From Metasolibacillus sp. (lineage in GTDB: Bacteria > Bacillota > Bacilli > Bacillales_A > Planococcaceae), in contig NZ_JAMBIZ010000008.1 of NCBI RefSeq assembly GCF_025291715.1, forward strand, positions 49,959-113,958: a DNA stretch of 64,000 nucleotides. Reading direction: 5' to 3'. The position numbers and the translations under genes were made by a program. Positions 27,495 through 37,955 of this stretch are shown in pieces. Position 1 is the stretch's first letter. Each line of letters starts with the position of its first letter. The notes under the pieces were generated by a model. The model worked only from the letters and a program-made list of their open reading frames with translations, searched no databases and was not told where the DNA came from.

Positions 27495-28769
27495 ATGACA
27501 ACATTTATCTACAACATCAAAATGGTGAACGAAGCAAGCGAGCTAATAACGACAAGTATTACAATTGAAGAAGGCAAAATTACAGCAATCGGTGACGAAC
27601 AGCCAGCAGATGCACAAGTGATTGATGGGCAAGGCAATTTAGTGGCACCAGGCTTCGTTGATGTACATACACATTTACGTGAGCCAGGCTTTGAGCATAA
27701 AGAAACGATTGCAACAGGTACGGCATCTGCAGCCAAAGGTGGTTTTACGACAATTTGCGCAATGCCAAATACGAAGCCAGTGCCTGACTCAATTGAAAAC
27801 ATGCAATTGATTAATGGCTTAATTAAAGAGAGTGCTGTTATTCGCGTATTGCCATACGGCTCATTAACAAAAGATATTTCAGGTGAAGTACGTACAAATA
27901 TGGAGGAGCTAAAAGCACAGGGCGCAGTGGCCTTTTCAGATGATGGTGTCGGCATTCAACTAGCAGCAACAATGTATGAACAAATGAAGGAAGCGGCTCG
28001 CATTGATGCGGTTGTAGTTGCACACTGTGAGGATAACTCACTAATTTATGACGGCGTGATGCATGAGGGTAAACGCAATAAAGAGCTTGGCTTGCCAGGA
28101 ATTCCGTCAATTTGTGAATCGGTACAAATCGCACGTGACGTATTATTAGCGGAAGCGGCAGGCGCTCGCTATCACGTTTGTCACGTATCGACAAAGGAAT
28201 CTGTACGTGCAGTACGCGATGCAAAAGCGGCAGGTATTCGCGTGACAGCAGAGGTTTGTCCACACCATTTACTGCTTGAGGAAATGGACATCCCTTCAGA
28301 TGATGCGAACTGGAAAATGAACCCACCATTACGTGCAACAGAAGATAAAGATTCTTTACATGCGGCATTGTTAGACGGCACGATTGATTGTATTGCAACA
28401 GACCATGCACCACATACAGTAGAGGAAAAATGCTGTGGTATGGTAGGCGCGCCATTCGGTATCGTTGGCTTTGAAACAGCATTTCCGCTTTTATATACAA
28501 GCTTTGTAGAAACAGGAAAATGGACATTAAAGCAATTAATTGATTGGATGACAGTGAAGCCTGCTCAAATTTTTGATTTACCATACGGTACATTAACAGT
28601 AGGTGCGTCAGCAGACTTAACAATCATTGACTTAAACAAAGAGCAAACAGTTGATGCAGAAGGATTTGTTTCAAAAGGTCGCAACACGCCATTTAACGGT
28701 TGGGTAGCAAAAGGCTGGCCGGTATTAACGATGGTAGAAGGTAAAATCGCATTCGAGGAGGCACAATAA
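27495..28769 (+). CDS. pyrC: Dihydroorotase
   Basis: Zinc amidohydrolase closing carbamoyl aspartate to dihydroorotate; 424 aa, class I. Metal-binding motifs [18 protein letters not shown] and I-A-T-D-H-A-P-H are all present. One base separates it from the pyrB stop, with GGGGAGA as ribosome site inside pyrB. Confidence 0.97.
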   Translation: MTTFIYNIKMVNEASELITTSITIEEGKITAIGDEQPADAQVIDGQGNLVAPGFVDVHTHLREPGFEHKETIATGTASAAKGGFTTICAMPNTKPVPDSIENMQLINGLIKESAVIRVLPYGSLTKDISGEVRTNMEELKAQGAVAFSDDGVGIQLAATMYEQMKEAARIDAVVVAHCEDNSLIYDGVMHEGKRNKELGLPGIPSICESVQIARDVLLAEAAGARYHVCHVSTKESVRAVRDAKAAGIRVTAEVCPHHLLLEEMDIPSDDANWKMNPPLRATEDKDSLHAALLDGTIDCIATDHAPHTVEEKCCGMVGAPFGIVGFETAFPLLYTSFVETGKWTLKQLIDWMTVKPAQIFDLPYGTLTVGASADLTIIDLNKEQTVDAEGFVSKGRNTPFNGWVAKGWPVLTMVEGKIAFEEAQ

Positions 28770-28771
28770 GT

Positions 28772-29866
28772 ATGAAGAAGCGTTTATTAATTTTAGAGGA
28801 TGGTACAGTATTTAGCGGTACTGCATTTGGTAGCGACAAAGCATCACAAGGTGAGGTTGTCTTTACAACAGGTATGGTAGGCTATCAAGAAACATTATCA
28901 GATCCTTCTTTCTATGGACAGATTGTTACATTGACATATCCTTTAATCGGAAACTACGGTATTAATCGTGACGACTTTGAAAGCATTACACCAGCGATTC
29001 GCGGCTTTGTTGTGCGTGAGCTAGAGGAGCATCCATCAAATTTCCGCTCTGATACAACATTAAACGACTATTTAACTAGCCAAGATATCCCGGGGATTGA
29101 AGGCATTGATACGCGCAAATTAACACGCATTATTCGCTCAAAAGGTGCGGTACGTGCCATTTTAACAGCGGCAGATGAAGAAGTAAATGTAGATGAAATC
29201 GTTGCACAATTACAAGCAACACCATTGATTACACATCATGTAAAAGAAGTATCACCAAAAGCAGCATACCCATCTCCAGGTCGCGGTCAGCGTGTTGTGG
29301 TAATGGACTTTGGTATGAAGCACGGTATTTTACGCGAGTTAAATAAACGCGATTGTGATGTTTTAGTAGTACCTTACAACACACCAGCAGAGCAAATTTT
29401 AGCGTGGCATCCAGATGGTGTCATGCTGTCAAATGGCCCTGGAGACCCTGCGGATGTAACAGAGGGTGTTGAAACAATTAAAAAATTAATCGGTCAAGTG
29501 CCGATATTTGGAATTTGCTTAGGTCACCAGCTATTTGCATTAGCGAGCGGTGCAACAAGCTTTAAATTACCATTTGGACACCGCGGAGCGAACCACCCTG
29601 TAAAAGACTTACGCACAGGTCGCACAGAATTGACATCACAAAACCATGGTTACGCGATTGATGTAGAATCATTAGCGAATACAGATTTAGAAATTACACA
29701 TATTGCATTAAATGATGGGACAGTTGAAGGCTTACGTCATAAAACACACCCAGTATTCACGGTGCAATATCACCCTGAAGCTTCACCAGGCCCAGAAGAC
29801 TCAAATCATTTATTCGATGAATTCATTGACATGATGGAAGCAGAAAAGGAGAAAAAACATGCCTAA
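28772..29866 (+). CDS. pyrAA: Carbamoyl phosphate synthase small (glutaminase) subunit
   Basis: 364 aa. The class I glutamine amidotransferase domain carries L-S-N-G-P-G-D-P, the nucleophile elbow G-I-C-L-G-H-Q and the C-terminal H-P-E. It passes ammonia from glutamine to the large subunit. It follows pyrC by 2 bp behind GAGGAGG and overlaps pyrAB by 8 bp. Confidence 0.97.
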   Translation: MKKRLLILEDGTVFSGTAFGSDKASQGEVVFTTGMVGYQETLSDPSFYGQIVTLTYPLIGNYGINRDDFESITPAIRGFVVRELEEHPSNFRSDTTLNDYLTSQDIPGIEGIDTRKLTRIIRSKGAVRAILTAADEEVNVDEIVAQLQATPLITHHVKEVSPKAAYPSPGRGQRVVVMDFGMKHGILRELNKRDCDVLVVPYNTPAEQILAWHPDGVMLSNGPGDPADVTEGVETIKKLIGQVPIFGICLGHQLFALASGATSFKLPFGHRGANHPVKDLRTGRTELTSQNHGYAIDVESLANTDLEITHIALNDGTVEGLRHKTHPVFTVQYHPEASPGPEDSNHLFDEFIDMMEAEKEKKHA

Positions 29867-32800
29867 ACGTACAGATATTAACACAATTTTAGTAATCGGC
29901 TCAGGTCCAATCGTCATCGGTCAAGCAGCAGAATTTGACTATGCTGGTACACAAGCTTGTTTATCATTAAAAGAAGAAGGCTACCGTGTTATTTTAATTA
30001 ACTCAAATCCTGCGACAATTATGACAGATACAGAAATTGCAGATAAAGTATATATCGAGCCAATTTCATTAGAATTCGTTTCACGTATTTTACGTAAAGA
30101 GCGCCCAGATGCAATTTTACCAACGCTTGGTGGGCAAACAGGCTTAAATATGGCGATTGAGTTAGATGAATCGGGTATTTTAGAGGAGCTAGGCATTGAA
30201 ATTTTAGGAACAAAGCTTGATGCCATTCATAAGGCGGAAGACCGCGATTTATTCCGTAATTTAATGTATGAGCTAGGCGCACCAGTACCTGAATCAGATA
30301 TTATTCATAACTTAGATGAAGCGAAGCGCTTTGTTGCCAAAATTGGCTACCCAGTAATCGTACGTCCAGCCTTCACTTTAGGTGGTACAGGCGGTGGTAT
30401 TTGTCACAATGACCAAGAGCTAGAGGAAATCGTAACATCAGGCTTAAAATATTCACCAGTGACACAATGCTTACTTGAAAAGTCAATCGCAGGCTTTAAG
30501 GAGATTGAATATGAAGTAATGCGTGATGCAGCAGACAATGCCATCGTTGTATGTAACATGGAAAACTTTGACCCTGTTGGTATTCACACAGGTGATTCTA
30601 TCGTTGTTGCACCATCTCAAACATTATCTGACCGCGAATATCAAATGCTGCGCAATATCTCTTTAGATATTATCCGCGCACTAAAAATCGAAGGTGGCTG
30701 TAACGTCCAATTAGCGTTAGACCCAAATAGCTTCCAATACTATGTAATCGAAGTAAACCCACGTGTTTCTCGCTCATCTGCATTAGCTTCAAAAGCAACG
30801 GGCTACCCAATTGCCAAGCTAGCAGCGAAAATCGCAGTAGGTTTAACATTGGATGAAATTAAAAACCCTGTAACAGGCTCAACATATGCTTGCTTTGAGC
30901 CAGCACTTGACTATATCGTTGCAAAAATTCCACGCTGGCCATTTGATAAATTCGAATCAGCGAAGCGTAATTTAGGAACACAAATGAAGGCAACAGGCGA
31001 AGTCATGGCACTTGGTCGTACATTTGAAGAGGCATTGTTAAAAGCAGTACGCTCACTTGAAACAGGTCATGTCCATATCGAAATGAAGCATGCGGAAGAA
31101 TTAACAGACACATGGATTGAAAAACGTATTCGCAAAGCAGGTGATGAGCGCTTATTCTTCATCGGTGAAGCATTGCGTCGCGGTGTTACAATCGAGCAAA
31201 TTCATGAATGGTCAGCAATTGACTTATGGTTCTTGAAAAAATTAGAAAAAATCGTGACAATGGAAAGCACAGTAGCTGCCAATAAAAATGACAAAGACAT
31301 CTTGCGCACAGCAAAACGCTTAGGCTTTGCAGATAAAAAGATTGCAGAGCTTTGGGAAACAACAGAAGCAGCAATTTACGCATTCCGTAAAGAAAACGGC
31401 ATTATCCCTGTTTATAAAATGGTAGACACATGTGCGGCAGAATTCGAATCACAAACACCGTACTTCTATGGGACATACGAAGAGGAAAACGAATCAGTGC
31501 GCTCTGATAAGCCATCTGTTGTCGTACTAGGCTCGGGTCCAATTCGTATCGGTCAAGGTGTAGAGTTCGACTATGCAACAGTGCATTCTGTATGGGCTAT
31601 TCAAGAGGCAGGCTATGAGGCGATTATTATTAACTCCAACCCTGAAACTGTCTCAACAGATTTCTCGATTTCAGATAAGCTGTACTTTGAGCCATTAACA
31701 ATTGAAGATGTTATGCACATCATCGATTTAGAGCAACCAATCGGTGTAGTGGTGCAATTCGGTGGACAAACAGCAATTAATCTAGCAGATAAATTAGAAG
31801 CAAACGGTGTGAAAATTTTAGGTACGACATTGGAAGATATCGACCGCGCGGAAAACCGCGATAAATTCGAGCAAGCGTTACAACAATTGGATATTCCACA
31901 GCCTCCTGGTGATACAGCAACTTCAGCAGAAGGGGCAATGGCGATTGCTGAAAAGCTTGGCTTCCCAGTGTTAGTACGTCCATCCTACGTACTTGGCGGT
32001 CGTGCGATGGAAATTGTTTATAACATGGAAGAATTAGCGCATTATATGGAGCATGCAGTAGAGGCTTCTCCAGACCACCCGGTATTAGTTGACCGTTATT
32101 TAACAGGTCAAGAAATCGAGGTTGACGCAATTTGTGACGGTGAAAATGTTTTAATTCCAGGTATTATGGAGCATATTGAGCGCGCAGGCGTTCACTCAGG
32201 TGACTCGATTTCTGTTTACCCACCGCAAAAATTAACAGCTGCACAGCAAGAAACGTTAGTAGATTACACAACACGCTTAGCTAAAGGCTTAGGCATCGTT
32301 GGTTTAATGAATATTCAATATGTTATGAGCGAAGGCGAAATTTACGTAATCGAAGTAAATCCACGCTCATCACGTACAGTACCGTTCTTAAGTAAAATTA
32401 CGAACATCCCGATGGCCAATATCGCAACAAAAGCAATTTTAGGTCAATCAATTCCAGCACAAGGCTACCCAACAGGCTTAGCACCAGAGCAACCAGGCGT
32501 ATTCGTTAAAGTACCGGTATTCTCATTTGCGAAATTACGTCGCGTAGACATTACATTAGGACCTGAAATGAAATCAACAGGTGAAGTAATGGGGAAAGAT
32601 GCAACATTAGAAAAAGCACTTTATAAAGGCTTAGTAGCAGCTGGTACAGAAATTAAAACATACGGTACAGTATTATTTACGGTATCGGATAAAGATAAAG
32701 AAGAAGCAATCGCCATTGCAAAGCGCTTCTCAAAAGTAGGCTACCGTATTATGGCAACAGAAGGTACAGCACGTAGCTTTGAGGCAGCGGGCGTACGCAC

Positions 32801-33055
32801 AGATGTTGTTGAAAAAATCGGTGCAAAAGGTAAAACATTAATTGATGTTATTCAAAATGGCGAGGCACAATTAGTTGTTAATACATTAACAAAAGGCAAA
32901 CAGCCAGCGCGTGATGGCTTCCGTATTCGCCGTGAGTCAGTCGAAAATGGTGTGCCATGTTTAACATCATTAGATACAGCAGAGGCAATGCTGCGTGTCA
33001 TTGAATCCATGACATTTACAGCAGAAGAAATGCCAAAGGCGGAGGTTAAACATTC

Positions 33056-33059
<4 letters not shown>
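29859..33059 (+). CDS. pyrAB: Carbamoyl phosphate synthase large subunit
   Basis: 1066 aa, two homologous ATP-grasp halves. The repeats are visible as [16 protein letters not shown] near residue 13 and [16 protein letters not shown] near 560. [11 protein letters not shown] and [11 protein letters not shown] are the metal-site motifs. A C-terminal MGS-like allosteric domain (about 930-1066) completes it. This is the pyrimidine-operon copy. Confidence 0.98.
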
Positions 33060-34736
<1,677 letters not shown>

Positions 34737-34737
<1 letters not shown>

Positions 34738-35444
34738 TGAATAACAAACCAATTATTGCACTCGACTTTCCAAGTGAGAAAGAAGTGTTTAGCTTTTTAC
34801 AGCAATTTAATGAGCCATTGTTCGTGAAAGTCGGCATGGAACTTTATATGCAGGAAGGTCCAAGCATTGTGAGCAAAATCAAGGAGCAAGGACACGCTAT
34901 CTTTTTAGATTTAAAGCTTCATGATATTCCAAACACAGTGCAATCTGCAATGAAAGGTTTAGCGCGTTTAGGCATTGATTTAATCAATGTCCATGCAGCG
35001 GGTGGCAAATCAATGATGGAAGGCGCTTTAGAAGGCTTAGAAGCTGGTACAGCAGCAAGCAACAAGCGCCCAGCATTAATCGCTGTGACACAATTAACAT
35101 CAACAACGGAAGAGCAAATGCGAGATGAGCAAAAAATCGCTTTATCTTTACAAGAGTCGGTATTGCATTATGCGAAGCTAACAAAAGAAGCGGGCTTAGA
35201 TGGCGTCGTATGTTCGGTACATGAGGCAAAAGCAATCGCAGATGCTTGTGGCGAAGACTTTTTACGCGTAACACCAGGCATCCGCATGCTAGGTGGCGAT
35301 GCTCATGACCAAAAGCGCATCGCAACACCGGATGGCGCAAAACGTGACGGTTCTTCATTAATCGTTGTAGGGCGCGCAATTACAGGCGCAGCAAATCCAG
35401 TTGAAGCATACAAAGAAGTTCGTCAATTATGGGAGGCAAAATAA
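34737..35444 (+). CDS. pyrF: Orotidine 5'-phosphate decarboxylase
   Basis: Last step to UMP; 235 aa. The catalytic D-L-K-L-H-D-I-P cluster and the phosphate-binding V-V-G-R-A-I-T segment are present. Its ATG overlaps the last base of the pyrD stop. Confidence 0.97.
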
Positions 35445-35445
35445 C

Positions 35446-36075
35446 ATGACATTACAAAAAGAAATTGCTGCCGGCATGCTACAAGTAGGTGCAGTAGAGC
35501 TAAATCCAACAGACTTGTTCACATGGGCATCAGGCATCCAATCACCAATTTACTGTGACACACGTCTAACAATCTCAGACCCAGCCATCCGTAAGCAAAT
35601 CGCAAACGGCTTAGCAGCAAACATTAAGGAATTTTTCCCAGAAGTAGAAGTGGTAGCAGGCACAGCAACAGCAGGCATACCACATGCTGCATGGGTATCA
35701 GATATTTTACAATTACCAATGGTTTATGTGCGCTCAAAAGCAAAAGAACATGGTCGTGGTAAACAAATTGAAGGTAAATATGCTGCGGGTCAAAAAGTGG
35801 TCGTAGTAGAAGACATCGTCTCAACAGGCGGCTCATCCATCACAGCGGTAGAAGCACTACGCGCAGCGGGCTGTGAAGTGCTAGGTGTAGTATGTGTCTA
35901 CACATACAACCTACCAAAAGCAGAAAAAGCCTTCGATGAAATCGGCGTAAAATATGTTTCTTTAACAAACTTTGATTACTTAGTAGAAGCAGCCTCTGAA
36001 TCAGGCAACGTTGCAGAAGAGCACATTCCGTTCTTGAAGGAGTGGCATGCAAAACTTAAAGCCGGAGAGCTTTAA
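35446..36075 (+). CDS. pyrE: Orotate phosphoribosyltransferase
   Basis: Transfers PRPP ribose phosphate to orotate; 209 aa from the ATG at 35446 (GGGAGG 9 bp upstream; the frame from 35401 lies in pyrF). The PRPP loop is V-V-V-V-E-D-I-V-S-T-G-G-S and the catalytic loop contains V-R-S-K-A-K-E-H-G. The last codons (K-L-K-A-G-E-L) fall inside an 18-bp perfect palindrome (36045-36086), so the C-terminal tail is shaped by a nucleic-acid element. Confidence 0.97.
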   Translation: MTLQKEIAAGMLQVGAVELNPTDLFTWASGIQSPIYCDTRLTISDPAIRKQIANGLAANIKEFFPEVEVVAGTATAGIPHAAWVSDILQLPMVYVRSKAKEHGRGKQIEGKYAAGQKVVVVEDIVSTGGSSITAVEALRAAGCEVLGVVCVYTYNLPKAEKAFDEIGVKYVSLTNFDYLVEAASESGNVAEEHIPFLKEWHAKLKAGEL

Positions 36076-36086
36076 GTTTTGCATGC
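36045..36086. repeat. Perfect 18-bp palindrome over the pyrE stop
   Basis: GCATGCAAAACTTAAAGC (36045-36062), loop CGGAGA, and its exact reverse complement (36069-36086). The TAA stop of pyrE lies inside the right arm. Its inner 29 bp are repeated exactly at 36156-36184. Confidence 0.85.
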
Positions 36087-36125
36087 GACGAGGATGGCGC
36101 AGCCACCGCAGGAGCACAGGGGATA

Positions 36126-36151
36126 GAAGATTCAGCAATGGCTGAATCTTC
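36126..36151. repeat. 11-bp hairpin with AATG loop
   Basis: GAAGATTCAGC (36126-36136) and GCTGAATCTTC (36141-36151). It sits between the two copies of the 29-bp module and has no T-run. Confidence 0.75.
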
Positions 36152-36155
36152 ACCG

Positions 36156-36184
36156 CTTAAAGCCGGAGAGCTTTAAGTTTTGCA
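36156..36184. repeat. Second exact copy of the pyrE-end hairpin module
   Basis: Identical over 29 bp to 36055-36083. It still forms an 8-bp stem around CGGAGA (36156-36163 with 36170-36177) and starts 101 bp after the first copy. Confidence 0.85.
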
Positions 36185-36188
36185 ACAC

Positions 36189-36240
36189 AGAGAAAAGTTC
36201 GGCAAACAGCCGAACTTTTCTCTAATTTTAAAGGAGATTT
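36189..36240 (+). terminator. Terminator of the pyr operon
   Basis: A perfect 15-bp stem (36189-36203 with 36209-36223) with loop AAACA, followed by AATTTT and shortly after by six T (36238-36243). It is the best candidate for closing the pyr transcript. Confidence 0.7.
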
Positions 36241-36246
36241 TTTCAA

Positions 36247-36351
36247 ACGTAGAATAAACTTCCGAAAACGTGGAATAAAACTCGAAAAACGTGGAATAAA
36301 TGTTTGAAAACGTGGAATAAATCCGCAAAAACGTGGAATAGATAGTTAATC
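36247..36351. repeat. Five tandem 21-bp repeats
   Basis: ACGTGGAATAAA (first copy ACGTAGAATAAA, last ACGTGGAATAGA) begins at 36247, 36268, 36289, 36310 and 36331, an exact 21-bp period. The 6-9 bases between conserved blocks vary. Twenty-one bp is two helical turns, so the blocks face the same side of the DNA. The last unit overlaps the stop codon of the Nudix remnant. Confidence 0.85.
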
Positions 36352-36718
36352 GAAGAACAGAGTGAACGGCTGAGTGGACTCATTAAAACAGGCTAGCAGC
36401 TCCGCTTTAAAATCTTCGTTCTTCATTAATTGCAAAGCCTGTTCTAGACTATAAAACCCGACTTCTAAGCTTTCATTACTGGTTGTTAGACTCCCACCTA
36501 CAGGTTTACCTACCCACCAAATATTGCATAATTGCTTACTTAATTCTTGTGAGATACCACAAAATCGCTCAATCTTCTCGTATAGCAGCTTCTTTAAAAG
36601 TTTCATTCAATTCGACCATGCCACCAGGTAGCTCCCAGCCACGCTTTGGGTCTTTTTTTAAAAGGATTTCTTGTTGATTGTTTAATACTAGACATGCCGA
36701 CGTCATCTGATATTTCAT
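36346..36718 (-). pseudogene. Nudix hydrolase, frameshifted and missing catalytic residues
   Basis: On the minus strand an ATG at 36718 with GAGGTGAG upstream opens a frame M-K-Y-Q-M-T-S-A-C-L-V. It goes into a Nudix box (G-G-M-V-E-L-N-E-T-F-K-E-A-A-I-R-E) and stops after 48 codons. A one-base shift at about 36570 moves into a second frame that runs to 36346 with G-I-S-Q-E-L-S-K. Even with the shift repaired, the box reads R-E-I-E-R-F-C-G-I where R-E-U-x-E-E-x-G-U is expected. The two metal-binding glutamates are therefore gone. It probably once hydrolysed a nucleoside diphosphate derivative. Confidence 0.75.
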
Positions 36719-36735
36719 TTTCTCACCTCACTCTA

Positions 36736-37515
36736 TTAAATAATTGCTTTTACAATATAGCGTGAATATGTAATAGGCAACCCATTTGCTGTTGCATGTT
36801 GCTTAAAAGTAGAGGCGATTTCATCTAAGTTTTCAACTGTCAATGTTTCATAAATAGATGGATGCTGACCGAAGCAACGAAGCTTCAATATGTCTTCTGG
36901 AGACTGGAAATATTCAGTACTATTGACTGTTTCAATTGTTGATTCTGAAAAATCACTATTTGCAAGGTTTTCTTTAATCTTATTTAAAATAGGTGTTCCA
37001 ATTGTTGATTCAAAAAGATTAGGAAATAAAATAGGTAACTCTCTCCCTAGCGCATCTCCAGGGTGTAATCCAATAATTGCGCCGCCTTTTTTCACAACAT
37101 TTTTAAGAGAGGGGTAAGCAGAGGTAGGGCCTTTTCTTATGTAGGCACAATCGAATTCATTTGTTTGAAAAGGTAACCCGTTTTTTGTATTTCCAACAAC
37201 AAAGGAGGCATTTGATCTTGCAGTGTTAAGTCTTTTTTGAATAAAATGATTGGTTACATCAAAGCCAGTGATTTCCCTCGCTAATAAGCTGCACTTTAAT
37301 GTAAATTCACCGTGTCCACAACCGACATCTAATACTTTCTTCCCTACAATTGTTTGAGCTAAAATTTCATCAAACATCGACTCGCCATTCGGCTTTGCAA
37401 GAGAGGAAGCCCATGGATATTCATAGCGTTGCTGTAGTTCACCTAATTGTGCATACCACTCGAGTGAGTGAGGTATTAACCAGTTCGAGAAAGTAGTTGG
37501 ATTCAGTAATGTCAT
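36736..37515 (-). CDS. Class I SAM-dependent methyltransferase
   Basis: 259 aa from the ATG at 37515 (AAAGGAG upstream on this strand; an earlier in-frame start at 37560 has no site). Motif I is V-L-D-V-G-C-G-H-G-E-F near residue 60, followed by an acidic residue after strand beta-2 (I-T-G-F-D-V). The post-I region N-G-L-P-F-Q-T-N-E-F-D and G-G-A-I-I-G-L-H-P are typical of the Methyltransf_11/25 group. The substrate cannot be told from sequence. It lies 17 bp upstream of the Nudix remnant on the same strand, probably one transcript. Confidence 0.8.
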   Translation of the reverse strand: MTLLNPTTFSNWLIPHSLEWYAQLGELQQRYEYPWASSLAKPNGESMFDEILAQTIVGKKVLDVGCGHGEFTLKCSLLAREITGFDVTNHFIQKRLNTARSNASFVVGNTKNGLPFQTNEFDCAYIRKGPTSAYPSLKNVVKKGGAIIGLHPGDALGRELPILFPNLFESTIGTPILNKIKENLANSDFSESTIETVNSTEYFQSPEDILKLRCFGQHPSIYETLTVENLDEIASTFKQHATANGLPITYSRYIVKAII

Positions 37516-37550
37516 ATATTTATGCTCCTTTATAAAAAAAGTGGATACAA

Positions 37551-37579
37551 ATTTTAACATAACTCAGTTAAAACAACAA
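37551..37579 (-). promoter_or_regulatory. Sigma-A promoter of the methyltransferase gene
   Basis: Minus strand: TTGTTG (37574-37579), a 17-bp spacer and TAAAAT (37551-37556) preceded by TG (TGTTAAAAT). The -35 overlaps the T-tail of the upstream terminator. Confidence 0.55.
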
Positions 37580-37610
37580 AAAATGCATGGCATCATCCAC
37601 CATACATTTT
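37571..37610 (-). terminator. Terminator of the 47-aa peptide gene
   Basis: Minus strand: AAAATGTATGG pairs with CCATGCATTTT (37600-37610 with 37580-37590, one G-U) around a 9-base loop, followed by TTTTGTTGTTTT. Confidence 0.7.
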
Positions 37611-37647
37611 CTAGATGTCTTCAATTGTCATAGCCTATACCCCTCTG

Positions 37648-37791
37648 TTAGAAGTCATTATCACCGAAGTAATCAAATGTATCTTCACAACGCTCTTCAT
37701 GTAAATAAGAATTATTATTGTGGTCACAAGTTTCCTCGTATGTGTACGGATACTTGCTTTGTACTTGCTCTAAATATGCTTGATATGGCAT
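37648..37791 (-). CDS. Small acidic Tyr/Asp-rich peptide, 47 aa
   Basis: Minus strand ATG at 37791 with TGGAGGTG 7-8 bp upstream, stop at 37648. The product (M-P-Y-Q-A-Y-L-E-Q-V-Q-S-K-Y-P-Y...F-G-D-N-D-F) is strongly acidic, has five tyrosines and two cysteines, and has no signal peptide or membrane segment. A dedicated terminator lies downstream and TATAAT at about 37823-37828 (minus) may be its -10. I do not recognise the family. The good ribosome site, own terminator and clean frame make it likely real. Confidence 0.65.
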   Translation of the reverse strand: MPYQAYLEQVQSKYPYTYEETCDHNNNSYLHEERCEDTFDYFGDNDF

Positions 37792-37916
37792 ATGCAACAC
37801 CTCCAGATAGAATATTTCTTAATTATACAATATTCAGAATGTTTTTAAAATAGGTAAATTAAAAGTTTAGACAGCAATTTATTATCTCAAAAGTAGCAAC
37901 TCACTCAACCAAGCTT

Positions 37917-37953
37917 AAAAAAGGAGTTTATCCACTTCAGATAAACCCCTTTC
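37917..37953 (-). terminator. Terminator of rqcH
   Basis: Minus strand: AAAGGGGTTTATC (37940-37952) pairs with GATAAACTCCTTT (37920-37932, one G-U) around a 7-base loop and continues into T residues. Confidence 0.85.
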
Positions 37954-37955
37954 GT

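Noticed and set aside
27838..28623. 261-codon open frame on the minus strand
   Set aside because: Antisense shadow of pyrC, which has all dihydroorotase motifs; no ribosome site and Leu/His-rich composition.
36247..36351. Possible short CRISPR array
   Set aside because: The unit is 21 bp with only 12 conserved bases and 6-9 variable ones, too short for repeat plus spacer, and no cas genes are near.
36483..36677. 64-codon open frame on the plus strand
   Set aside because: Antisense to the Nudix remnant; no ribosome site.
37587..37853. 88-codon open frame on the plus strand
   Set aside because: Antisense to the better supported 47-aa gene and its terminator; no ribosome site.
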